Shown in pieces: positions 33,183 to 39,335 of a stretch of 40,752 nucleotides of DNA. Within the stretch, counting starts at the first letter, position 1; each line of letters opens with the position of its first letter. This DNA comes from a virus, in IMG/VR virus record IMGVR_UViG_3300007734_000685, positions 1 through 40,752 of that record. One strand, given 5' to 3'. The position numbers were made by a program, and so were the translations under genes. Below the pieces are notes generated by a model, which saw only the letters and a list, made by a program, of their open reading frames with translations, was not told the origin of the DNA and did not search any database.

Positions 33183-33676
33183 TGCTTGATATTCTTTCTG
33201 GTGGTTTACTAGGTTCAATCTTTGGTGGCATCTTTAGGATGGCTCCTGAAATCCTTAAGTGGCTTGATAAAAAGGATGAAAGGCAACACGAGCTTGCACT
33301 TTTTTCTCGCCAATGCGAATTAGAGCAAATGCGTGGCCAAATGAAACTTGCAGAAATTGGCGCACAAAGAGAAGCAGCAATTGATGTGGGTGTCATGGAT
33401 GCCTTCAACAACGCCATTACACAACAAGCAGAGATGGTTAAAGCGGCTGGTGGTTGGGTGGCATCCTTATCCGCATCTGTACGTCCTGTAATGACTTATT
33501 ATTTGTTGGCAATGTATGGAGCCGCAAAAACAGCGGCAATGATATTAGCTTATTACCACGGACAAGCACTAACTGAAGTATTGGCTAAATCTTGGAATGT
33601 AGATGACATGGCTCTATTGACAGGAGTCATTAATTATTGGATGATCGACCGCACATTATCTAAACGAGGACTGTGA
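33182..33676 (+). CDS. Holin of the GTA 3-TM type (PF11351-like)
   Basis: 164 residues. An N-terminal Gly-rich amphipathic segment (LSGGLLGSIFGGIFRMAPEI), a long charged helix (KKDERQHELALFSRQCELEQ), and C-terminal hydrophobic helices (about 88-125, ASVRPVMTYYLLAMYGAAKT) reproduce the pattern of the gene-transfer-agent 3-TM holin family. Adjacent to the lysozyme, separated only by the HNH gene. It probably sets lysis time together with the two-span protein upstream. Confidence 0.7.
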   Translation: MLDILSGGLLGSIFGGIFRMAPEILKWLDKKDERQHELALFSRQCELEQMRGQMKLAEIGAQREAAIDVGVMDAFNNAITQQAEMVKAAGGWVASLSASVRPVMTYYLLAMYGAAKTAAMILAYYHGQALTEVLAKSWNVDDMALLTGVINYWMIDRTLSKRGL

Positions 33677-34173
33677 TGGGAAAAGCATTTAATTATGTTC
33701 GTGGAACTACGGAGGAGCGTTTTTGGTCAAAGGTTGACAAACGCAATCCAGAAGATTGTTGGGAATGGCAAGCATCATTAGACACACGAGGTTATGGTAA
33801 CTTTGGAGTGCCCAAAAATGATGGCACTGGGCGTTACCTCATGCAACGAGCTCACCGCATGGCTTGGGAGTTTACAAACGGAAAGTTGGAAAGCTCGATA
33901 CAGCACCTATGCCATACCTGTGATAACCGAAAGTGTGTAAACCCCGCCCATTTGTTTATTGGCAATGCCAAGGTAAACATGGCTGACTGCATTAGCAAAG
34001 GTCGTTTAAATGACCGCAGTGGAGAAAACAATCCACGAGCCAAGTTGACCGCTAATGATGTGATTGATATTAGGGCTTCTGCTTTGCCCTTGTCGCAATT
34101 AGCAAAATACTATGGTGTGGCTAAATCTGTGGTTGGTTATGCTAAACGTGGCATTACTTGGCGTGGTCTATGA
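33676..34173 (+). CDS. HNH homing-type endonuclease
   Basis: 165 residues from the ATG with GAGG six bases upstream. A His-Me-finger nuclease core is evident: HRMAWEFTNG (H60), then QHLCHTCDNRKCVNPAHLFI with H77, C79, H80, C82, C87 and H92 as metal and active-site ligands. The C-terminal part (TANDVIDIRASALPLSQLAK ... YGVAKSVVGYAKRG) is a helix-turn-helix DNA-recognition module. It sits between holin and lysozyme, the usual style of a free-standing homing gene, and its stop overlaps the lysozyme start. Confidence 0.85.
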   Translation: MGKAFNYVRGTTEERFWSKVDKRNPEDCWEWQASLDTRGYGNFGVPKNDGTGRYLMQRAHRMAWEFTNGKLESSIQHLCHTCDNRKCVNPAHLFIGNAKVNMADCISKGRLNDRSGENNPRAKLTANDVIDIRASALPLSQLAKYYGVAKSVVGYAKRGITWRGL

Positions 34174-34613
34174 ACTTAGAGATAGCCGCTTCACTATGTA
34201 AGCAATTCGAGGGATTTCGCTCTAGGCCGTACCTATGTCCAGCCGGAGTGCCCACAATAGGCTATGGGTCAACGTATTACGCAAATGGGGTAAAAGTCAC
34301 ATTAAATGACCCATTAATAAGTTTGGAAGAAGCAAACAATCTTTTAATGCACGAATTGGAACATAACTATTTACAAGGTGTTCTGAGAAACTGCCCAATA
34401 CTTATGACAGATGAACGCAAGTGCAATGCCATTGTTGATTTTGTTTATAACTTGGGTATTGGTAGACTTCAAACATCCACTCTCAAGCGAAAAATCAATA
34501 TTTCTGATTGGGAAGGTGCTAAAGAACAATTGATGCTTTGGACCAAAGGTGGGGGCAAAGTACTGCCTGGTTTACTCAAGCGCAGACAAGCTGAGTGCTC
34601 TTTGTTAAACTAA
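34170..34613 (+). CDS. Endolysin, glycoside hydrolase 24 lysozyme
   Basis: 147 residues from the ATG overlapping the preceding stop as ATGA; a TTG start twelve bases upstream is less likely. It cleaves the glycan strands of peptidoglycan. The catalytic triad follows the E-8-(D/C)-5-T rule with E14, C23 and T29 in FEGFRSRPYLCPAGVPTIGYG-type sequence (positions 13-33). Cysteine rather than aspartate at the middle position is a known variant. No signal-arrest segment is seen at the N-terminus, so release would depend on the holin. The motif DFVYNLGIG is also typical. Confidence 0.92.
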   Translation: MNLEIAASLCKQFEGFRSRPYLCPAGVPTIGYGSTYYANGVKVTLNDPLISLEEANNLLMHELEHNYLQGVLRNCPILMTDERKCNAIVDFVYNLGIGRLQTSTLKRKINISDWEGAKEQLMLWTKGGGKVLPGLLKRRQAECSLLN

Positions 34614-34643
34614 ACTGTAATAAATATCCTATAAGGTGTTGTA

Positions 34644-35018
34644 ATGCCTAACATTCCTACGCCAGAACAAACACAAATCTTTGCACAAAGTGTCAAAAAA
34701 TGGCAGCAAGTGTTAAGTCTTGGTGATTGGAGAATTGAGAAGGGAATCAAGCCAGCTAAACAGGCTATGGCCTCTGTGGAGTTTAATACTCAGGCTAGAT
34801 TGGCTACTTACAGACTAGGTGACTTTGGTGCTGAGAAGATCACACCAGAGTCTTTGGATCAGACGGCCCTGCATGAATTGCTTCATGTCTTTTTGCATGA
34901 CTTAATGACTGTGGCGCAAGACCCCAAATCTTCTCAAGATGAGGTGGAGATGCAAGAGCATAGAGTCATCAATCTGCTAGAAAAGTTACTTTCAAGGGAT
35001 TCCAATGGGTTCACATAA
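34644..35018 (+). CDS. HExxH putative metallopeptidase
   Basis: 124 residues with TALHELLHVFLHD, in which H77, E78 and H81 form a zinc-peptidase HExxH motif. E102 or E105, 21-24 residues further, could be the third ligand as in gluzincin-type enzymes. The fold around it (a strand MASVEFNTQARLATYRLGDF before the motif helix) resembles small SprT/minigluzincin-like proteins. No signal peptide. It follows the lysozyme by 30 bases with AAGGTG as ribosome-binding site. Substrate unknown: virion maturation, a host protein or cell wall peptides are possibilities. Confidence 0.65.
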   Translation: MPNIPTPEQTQIFAQSVKKWQQVLSLGDWRIEKGIKPAKQAMASVEFNTQARLATYRLGDFGAEKITPESLDQTALHELLHVFLHDLMTVAQDPKSSQDEVEMQEHRVINLLEKLLSRDSNGFT

Positions 35019-35991
35019 CGAAACGTGTACGGATATGGAGTTCATCCAACTTTGGGAAAAACTACAATCTGCAACTGAAATAGCTAAACACCTTGGAATC
35101 CCCAATAGAGCAGTTCATTTGCGCAGAAGGTGGATTGAAGAAAATCATAAGATTACCCTCATAGCAAAAGACCATCGTGGTGCTAACTATGCCGTTAACA
35201 GACCAAAATCCTTCTCTCCTTTAAGACAAGTAAAACTCGGCATACTGGATGGGACTGTCATAGTGTTCTCAGATGCCCACTTCATCCCAAGTCAGCGTAC
35301 AACGGCTTTTAAAGGGCTTCTATGGGCTATAGAACAGTTCAAACCCAAAGCAGTGATATGTAACGGGGATGCGTTTGATGGAGCCTCTATATCACGCCAT
35401 GATATAACTGACCAACCCCAAACTTCTGTCATCCAAGAGCTAAAAGCTTGTCAGGGTGCATTGGGTGAAATTGAGGAAGTTGCCAAAGCGGCCAGACACA
35501 ATGTAAAGCTCCTGTTTACATGGGGGAATCACGACATTCGGTTTGGTAATCGTTTAGCGCAACACGCACCACAATTTAAAGAAGTTCAAGGCTTTAAGTT
35601 GACAGACCATATCCCAGATTGGGACTTCTGTTGGGCAGTATGGCCTACCGAGCAAGTCATTATCAAGCACCGATATAAGGGTGGAATCCATGCAACACAC
35701 AATAATACAGTTAATGCTGGTGTGTCTGTTGTTACTGGCCATTTACACTCTTTAAAAGTGACACCATTTTCTGACTACAACGGATGTAGATACGGGGTAG
35801 ACACAGGAACATTGGCTGAAACTGACGGACCTCAATTTACTTATGCTGAGATAAATCCAAATAATCACAGGTCTGGTTTTGCGGTGCTTAACTTTTTTAA
35901 TGGCCAACTTTTATGGCCGGAATTAGTCCATAAGTTTGATGAAGACCAGATTCAGTTCCGTGGAGAAGTCATTGATGTAGGTGCATTTTGA
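35005..35991 (+). CDS. HTH-linked calcineurin-like phosphoesterase
   Basis: 328 residues. Residues about 10-45 form a helix-turn-helix (SATEIAKHLGIPNRAVHLRR). From about 83 on is a complete metallophosphoesterase: D90-x-H92 (FSDAHF), G121-D122-x2-D125 (NGDAFDG), G174-N175-H176-D177 (GNHD), H229 with H232 (IHATH), and G245-H246-L-H248 (GHLHS). The two-metal site is thus intact. It would cleave phosphodiesters, perhaps DNA given the HTH; other substrates cannot be excluded. It overlaps the HExxH gene by 14 bases with AAGGGA as ribosome-binding site. Confidence 0.85.
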   Translation: MGSHNETCTDMEFIQLWEKLQSATEIAKHLGIPNRAVHLRRRWIEENHKITLIAKDHRGANYAVNRPKSFSPLRQVKLGILDGTVIVFSDAHFIPSQRTTAFKGLLWAIEQFKPKAVICNGDAFDGASISRHDITDQPQTSVIQELKACQGALGEIEEVAKAARHNVKLLFTWGNHDIRFGNRLAQHAPQFKEVQGFKLTDHIPDWDFCWAVWPTEQVIIKHRYKGGIHATHNNTVNAGVSVVTGHLHSLKVTPFSDYNGCRYGVDTGTLAETDGPQFTYAEINPNNHRSGFAVLNFFNGQLLWPELVHKFDEDQIQFRGEVIDVGAF

Positions 35992-36131
35992 GTGCATGGC
36001 TAATCATTTTGACGGGGGGCATCTATGCCTACATTGCTGGTGAGCAGCTAATGAAAGATAACCCACACATGGCCATTGTCTATGCGGGTTATGCGTTTAG
36101 CAACGTGGGGCTTTACCTATTAGCAAAGTAG
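35988..36131 (+). CDS. Two-span membrane microprotein, 47 aa
   Basis: Begins with TTG overlapping the previous stop as TTGA: MSAWLIILTGGIYAYIAGEQ, then a polar turn and a second hydrophobic segment (MAIVYAGYAFSNVGLYLLAK). Two short membrane helices are predicted. Such proteins recur at the end of phage late regions. The start codon is unusual, but the coupling and membrane pattern support it. It ends eight bases from the convergent leftward operon. Confidence 0.6.
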   Translation: MSAWLIILTGGIYAYIAGEQLMKDNPHMAIVYAGYAFSNVGLYLLAK

Positions 36132-36139
36132 CTTATAGG

Positions 36140-36352
36140 CTACAACGGCTCTTGAGCGTTTAAAGCAAAGGTCGGCACTTCTTCTTCAACGTCATCCTCA
36201 GAGTTGTCAACTGCTTCATAGTCAACCGCCCAGCCATGTTCTTGTTGGAACTCAATAAATTCCTGAATGATCTGTATTTTTTCAAAATCATATGAGTTGA
36301 TGGTAAGGGTTTCATCGGAAGCCCAATCTAATTCAATTGTTAATTTGTACAT
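36140..36352 (-). CDS. Hypothetical acidic protein, 70 aa
   Basis: Last gene of the leftward operon. MYKLTIELDWASDETLTINS suggests a beta hairpin, then a helix (DFEKIQIIQEFIEFQQEHGW) and a very acidic stretch (NSEDDVEEEVPT). Ribosome-binding site AGGAAAAA. A palindrome (36370-36384) stands just upstream of the start. No known family. Confidence 0.65.
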   Translation of the reverse strand: MYKLTIELDWASDETLTINSYDFEKIQIIQEFIEFQQEHGWAVDYEAVDNSEDDVEEEVPTFALNAQEPL

Positions 36353-36369
36353 AATTTTTTCCTGTTAAC

Positions 36370-36384
36370 GCAACAAATTGTTGC
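36370..36384. promoter_or_regulatory. Palindrome GCAACAA-A-TTGTTGC
   Basis: A perfect inverted repeat with seven-base arms in the gap between two leftward genes, 18 bases upstream of the start at 36352. It could be an operator or a hairpin in the operon mRNA. The half-site GCAAC is shared with the hairpin at 8368-8385 and resembles the clamp-leader palindromes. Confidence 0.4.
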
Positions 36385-36413
36385 AATGAAATACTAGGTT
36401 AAGTTTATGTCAG

Positions 36414-36719
36414 TCAAATGTCCTTTTTAAAGACTCCGTTAGGCAACAGTGTGCCTTTGCGATTCTTGATTTGATCGTATGCAACTTCCATACAGTCTAC
36501 CAAATTAATGTCTTGAAGAGCGCAATAATTGACAAGACAGACCATGACATCGCCAATAGCGTCCACAATAGCTTCCTGGTCATTTTTAATGGTCGCATCT
36601 GCTAATTCCCCCATTTCAGATACAGCTTTGAGTAATTGAGACTCTGGATTACTGTTTTGAATAATTTTGCGAGCTTCTGCCCATTGGATTATTTTTATTT
36701 CTATATCAGCATAAGACAT
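36414..36719 (-). CDS. MazG-like nucleotide pyrophosphohydrolase
   Basis: 101 residues, all helical. The metal-binding pattern of the MazG/dUTPase-like superfamily is visible: E35-x2-E38 in SEMGELAD and D53...D57 in DAIGDV, followed by VNYCALQDINLVDCMEVAYD and a NRKGT...NGVFKKD end. It would hydrolyse NTPs or dNTPs to monophosphates. Phage MazG homologues are thought to adjust the nucleotide pool or alarmone level during infection. It is in the replication/recombination operon, fitting a nucleotide role. Confidence 0.85.
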   Translation of the reverse strand: MSYADIEIKIIQWAEARKIIQNSNPESQLLKAVSEMGELADATIKNDQEAIVDAIGDVMVCLVNYCALQDINLVDCMEVAYDQIKNRKGTLLPNGVFKKDI

Positions 36720-36928
36720 TATTCTTCCTCCAAAAATGGATCACCAAAGTTGGACATTATTCCAGTTTTGGTATTAAATAAGTTATCACCAACCTTAGTG
36801 ATAAGTTCACCATGAGGGGAAATGTAGTTTTCACCTGCTTTGACAAACACCCCACCATCTTGGTTGATTAACATATTATCAGTTTTTGTGTAAACCCGTC
36901 CTGAAAACAGATCAATGATTGATCTCAT
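36719..36928 (-). CDS. Hypothetical protein, 69 aa
   Basis: The ATG at 36928 overlaps the upstream stop as ATGA and has GGAG six bases before it, so it is preferred to the ATG at 36940. Sequence MRSIIDLFSGRVYTKTDNML then repeated short Gly turns (GGVFVKAGENYISPHGELIT), suggesting a small all-beta fold. It ends one base into the MazG-like start region. Function unknown. Confidence 0.65.
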   Translation of the reverse strand: MRSIIDLFSGRVYTKTDNMLINQDGGVFVKAGENYISPHGELITKVGDNLFNTKTGIMSNFGDPFLEEE

Positions 36929-37212
36929 ACTATTCTCCAAACAGTCATGTTGCGGCCATTAGGACCCATTACACGCAGTCCTGAGTCTTCGATAAACCCT
37001 TTCTCAACCAAAGTAGAGCGTCTAGCCCTGTAGGTCGATTTATGGGTTTTAAAGTGCTCATTCATTTCATCATCGGTAAACCCGTTCTTTCCTTTGGAGT
37101 GGGCATATGAGTAAACAAGTCCCTCAATGTAGGGGAGGTCTTTGCTTATGCTTTCGGCAGCTTCAATTGAAGTGTCTTTAGCATTTCTACGAAACAGTTT
37201 AAAAAAATCCAT
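36925..37212 (-). CDS. Winged-helix-like regulator, 95 aa
   Basis: After a basic N-terminus, residues about 25-95 read as a winged helix: helices (YIEGLVYSYAHSKGKNGFTD, DEMNEHFKTHKSTYRARRST) followed by LVEKGFIEDSGLRV and a wing with NGRNMTVWRI. This pattern is seen in phage proteins that recognise DNA ends or operators. It starts a sub-operon after a 228-base gap containing a 14-bp palindrome, making autoregulation plausible. Ribosome-binding site AGGAGAAAGTAATC. Confidence 0.6.
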   Translation of the reverse strand: MDFFKLFRRNAKDTSIEAAESISKDLPYIEGLVYSYAHSKGKNGFTDDEMNEHFKTHKSTYRARRSTLVEKGFIEDSGLRVMGPNGRNMTVWRIV

Positions 37213-37328
37213 GATTACTTTCTCCTAAAAGGGTGGGGTACTGGCGTTCGTCCGGCATTTCTGCCCGTTTTCCCCCGTTATATGGTCGGGAATTACCTAA
37301 GTATTCTGCTATTGGACATATCCGCTAC

Positions 37329-37342
37329 CAAATCTAGATTTG
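37329..37342. promoter_or_regulatory. 14-bp perfect palindrome CAAATCTAGATTTG
   Basis: A perfect palindrome in the 228-base non-coding gap (37213-37440) upstream of the winged-helix gene. It is a candidate operator for that regulator. The rest of the gap shows GC-rich short repeats (GGCATTTCTGCC-type) and no ORF on either strand. Confidence 0.45.
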
Positions 37343-37420
37343 TACGGGGAACTATAGCGAGTCATTAGGTCTATGCTTTCCAACTTGTTTATCCCGATAC
37401 TGTTACAGCTTCCAAGTTTG

Positions 37421-37439
37421 GTTAGGGTGCTACCCTAAC
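37421..37439. promoter_or_regulatory. Operator/hairpin GTTAGGG-N5-CCCTAAC (site 4)
   Basis: A perfect inverted repeat with seven-base arms and TGCTA centre, two bases beyond the stop of the SSB-like gene. It is the best copy of the five-site motif family. As RNA it would form a hairpin at the end of the Sak3-SSB transcript, but there is no T-run, so DNA binding is as likely as termination. Confidence 0.5.
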
Positions 37440-37440
37440 A

Positions 37441-37710
37441 TCAAAAAGGCGCGTCATCCATGTCATCAAAACCACTGCCTTTACGGGTAGGGGCAGAACT
37501 TTGACGAGCGGGCTTCTCACCATCAAATGGTTCTTTGGCATTAAACCAACCATCCCAATAATTTCCACAGGGGGTGGCATCCATTTTGAATGAAATGTTG
37601 CCTTCATCATTGATAAACACCGAGCCGCACTTGGCGTATCGTTTCTTCATGTCACCAGTCTTTGGGTCTTTGTATTCACCCACTGTGGCGATTGCATCTA
37701 AGCGTTTCAT
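37441..37710 (-). CDS. Small SSB-like protein with acidic C-terminal tail
   Basis: 89 residues. The first 60 are strand-rich (LDAIATVGEYKDPKTG, KRYAKCGSVFINDEGNISF), compatible with a minimal OB fold. A flexible linker leads to the terminal GFDDMDDAPF, which copies the DDDIPF-type tail by which bacterial SSB recruits replication and repair proteins. It would coat single-stranded DNA and attract host partners. It follows the Sak3-type gene with a four-base ATGA overlap, a classic pairing of SSB with annealing protein. Confidence 0.7.
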   Translation of the reverse strand: MKRLDAIATVGEYKDPKTGDMKKRYAKCGSVFINDEGNISFKMDATPCGNYWDGWFNAKEPFDGEKPARQSSAPTRKGSGFDDMDDAPF

Positions 37711-38276
37711 GTACTTTCCTTCATTTTTTCTTTGTAAGCCTTAATGGCCGACCTTACCTTACTATCAGGTTTGAGCGTATCCCAAACCCTAATGCGAACT
37801 TCGTTATCTGTAATAGATTCCCATTCGCCATACATACCTGGTTCATCACCGGCATCGTATCTCTCTTTGATTGCTGCCACAACCGCATCCACAAGGCTTG
37901 TATCAAGCTCTGGCAGGTCTTCACCCGCATAGATATACAAACCTAATCCATGGAGGCTTAAAGCCTTTGTCATGCATCGCATGATGGCAGTGTTAACCGC
38001 AAAGGCATCTGGGTGTTGGATGGCTTTGTTGCGGTGGTCCATGACAGGCAGTTGGCAGGTCATAGGTTTGCCAAACAATGTAACTGTCACCCACACCATG
38101 TATGTGCCGTTGATATCGGTATAGCATTTGTCACCAAACATCTGCACTTGGAAGTGAGCATTAGGATCGGCCTTGAGAGCCTCTGCCCATGCCCAAGCCC
38201 ATGACAGGTATGTCAGGTTGCCTTTTTTCTCTGTATGTTCGTTTACGTTCAGTTTGAGCAAGTCATTTACTGTCAT
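37707..38276 (-). CDS. Sak3/DUF1071-type single-strand annealing protein
   Basis: 189 residues with the family features NLTYLSWAWAWAEALK (20-35), PVMDHRNKAI and the strongly conserved C-terminal core MTKALSLHGLGLYIYAGEDL (about 102-121). DUF1071/Sak3 proteins belong to the Rad52-like annealing proteins that drive phage recombination. No matching exonuclease is evident nearby, so it may work with host exonucleases. Coupled to the SSB-like protein downstream and complemented by RusA. Confidence 0.85.
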   Translation of the reverse strand: MTVNDLLKLNVNEHTEKKGNLTYLSWAWAWAEALKADPNAHFQVQMFGDKCYTDINGTYMVWVTVTLFGKPMTCQLPVMDHRNKAIQHPDAFAVNTAIMRCMTKALSLHGLGLYIYAGEDLPELDTSLVDAVVAAIKERYDAGDEPGMYGEWESITDNEVRIRVWDTLKPDSKVRSAIKAYKEKMKEST

Positions 38277-38277
38277 G

Positions 38278-38475
38278 TTATACCTTGTGATTTTTAAATG
38301 CGTTATCGTATTCTTCTTTGATGATTTCTAATTGAGTGTTGTCATCAAGGTCTTTGAAATCTACCCAATCCATCTCACCGCAACAGACAAACTTTTGTCC
38401 TTTAGGTTGAACGCAATATGGGCAGTACTTTGTATAGGCGTACTCTTCCTTGTATTCGATGATGTAGTTGTTCAC
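38278..38475 (-). CDS. Hypothetical zinc-binding protein, 65 aa
   Basis: The GTG at 38475 (MNNYIIEYKEEYAYTKYCPY) with CAGGG upstream is preferred; a longer version would start with TTG inside the preceding gene. CPYC and CC (about 18-21 and 32-33) make a probable single zinc site; the C-terminal half is an acidic helix. The next gene is the annealing protein after one base. Function unknown. Confidence 0.65.
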   Translation of the reverse strand: MNNYIIEYKEEYAYTKYCPYCVQPKGQKFVCCGEMDWVDFKDLDDNTQLEIIKEEYDNAFKNHKV

Positions 38476-38491
38476 GATATCACCCTGCCTA

Positions 38492-38662
38492 TCAAATAGG
38501 TTTTGGAGTTTCAAGTTTTTCTACTTTCTTAGCCAACAACCAGTTGTCGCCAAGATAGCGCACAGAGCGAATCCATTGACGTTGGTAGCTACGAATTGTT
38601 TGGGGGGGCGCATCATAAGTCATAAACAATTGACGGACGTGCTTGAGTGTTTCTGTTTTCAT
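38492..38662 (-). CDS. Hypothetical basic protein, 56 aa
   Basis: The start at 38662 is set by the excellent AAGGAGAAAGTA cassette directly before ATG; the longer frame upstream overlaps a better-supported gene. Sequence MKTETLKHVRQLFMTYDAPP then QTIRSYQRQWIRSVRYLGDN: helical, rich in Arg, Gln and aromatic residues. Nucleic-acid binding is plausible from composition only. Confidence 0.65.
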   Translation of the reverse strand: MKTETLKHVRQLFMTYDAPPQTIRSYQRQWIRSVRYLGDNWLLAKKVEKLETPKPI

Positions 38663-38672
38663 TACTTTCTCC

Positions 38673-38837
38673 TTAAGATAAAATTTTAATTTCTGCATCA
38701 TCAGCGTCTGCATAGACTGTGATTGTGAAGTTACCATCTTTTGTTTTGATGATAATTTCTCTAAATATTGATGTGCTGGTCATGCTAATTGCACCAAGTT
38801 CAATATCAATTACTTTTTTAATGTCCATATCTACCAT
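38673..38837 (-). CDS. Hypothetical protein, 54 aa
   Basis: Starts MVDMDIKKVIDIELGAISMT; strand-rich second half (REIIIKTKDGNFTITVYADA). The ribosome-binding cassette AAGGAGAAAGTAAA is present. Spacing of ten bases to the next gene and twelve to the previous one is regular for this operon. Family unknown; the alternating strands suggest a small beta-sheet protein. Confidence 0.65.
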   Translation of the reverse strand: MVDMDIKKVIDIELGAISMTSTSIFREIIIKTKDGNFTITVYADADDAEIKILS

Positions 38838-38849
38838 TTTACTTTCTCC

Positions 38850-39050
38850 TTAGTGAAGTGAATCGTATGCTTTGTCAAAGAGGACATCACCATTCTGGTC
38901 GGCTAGTTTGACTAGTTCCTCATCAGTGAGTGGTGTGCCATCTTCGTAGCAAGCGTAACTGAAGTACGCATCCGAGAAATCAGGATAATCTTTACTATCG
39001 ACACCATCTACTTCGATGTCTACTACGTTTCTGCCGTTTAGTGTTGCCAT
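38850..39050 (-). CDS. Hypothetical acidic protein, 66 aa
   Basis: First gene of the leftward operon. VDIEVDGVDSKDYPDFSDAY and YEDGTPLTDEELVKL are a recognisable pattern of a widespread small phage protein of unknown function. Strongly acidic. The start has the AAGGAGAAAGTA cassette. Its promoter should be in 39051-39152, shared with the divergent rightward genes. Confidence 0.72.
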   Translation of the reverse strand: MATLNGRNVVDIEVDGVDSKDYPDFSDAYFSYACYEDGTPLTDEELVKLADQNGDVLFDKAYDSLH

Positions 39051-39101
39051 TACTTTCTCCTTAAGAGCCTCTAATGTGCCACGCCTTTTAAATTATTTGT
39101 A

Positions 39102-39117
39102 TTAGGATAAACCCTAA
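39102..39117. promoter_or_regulatory. Putative operator TTAGG-N5-CCCTAA (site 5)
   Basis: Placed in the 102-base gap between the divergent operons starting at 39050 and 39153. It is one G short of the strict motif, but extends symmetrically as TATTAGG...CCTAATA (39100-39119). Its location between divergent starts is ideal for a regulator that controls both directions. Confidence 0.5.
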
Positions 39118-39152
39118 TAGACAAGCAAAAAAACAACACTACTATTCTGCTT

Positions 39153-39335
39153 ATGAACATCATTGAACTACTTGAAGAAGAATCCGCTGAAGCTCTATTG
39201 GCTTATGCCTATAACTTAGTGATAACTTACAACCAACATCCTGGCGACCGAGATGCCGCCATTGTTGGTTTAATAGCCAGAGCCTTAGAACTCCACATTA
39301 AAAAACCCATCAACATTTCAGGATTGTATAAATGA
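39153..39335 (+). CDS. Hypothetical helical protein, 60 aa
   Basis: MNIIELLEEESAEALLAYAY onward is helical and acidic, ending basic (LHIKKPINISGLYK). No strong ribosome-binding site is visible. First gene of the rightward early cluster, directly after the divergent control gap, and coupled by ATGA to the HTH gene. Likely a regulator partner or antirepressor-like factor, but this is conjecture. Confidence 0.6.
   Translation: MNIIELLEEESAEALLAYAYNLVITYNQHPGDRDAAIVGLIARALELHIKKPINISGLYK

Noticed and set aside
34158-34169. TTG start for the lysozyme
   Set aside because: The ATG at 34170 overlaps the upstream stop as ATGA and gives the usual lysozyme N-terminus.
36120-36145. GTAGC-N6-GCTAC hairpin as terminator between the convergent late and recombination operons
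   Set aside because: The stem is only five pairs and no T-run follows on either strand; it cannot be called a terminator with confidence.
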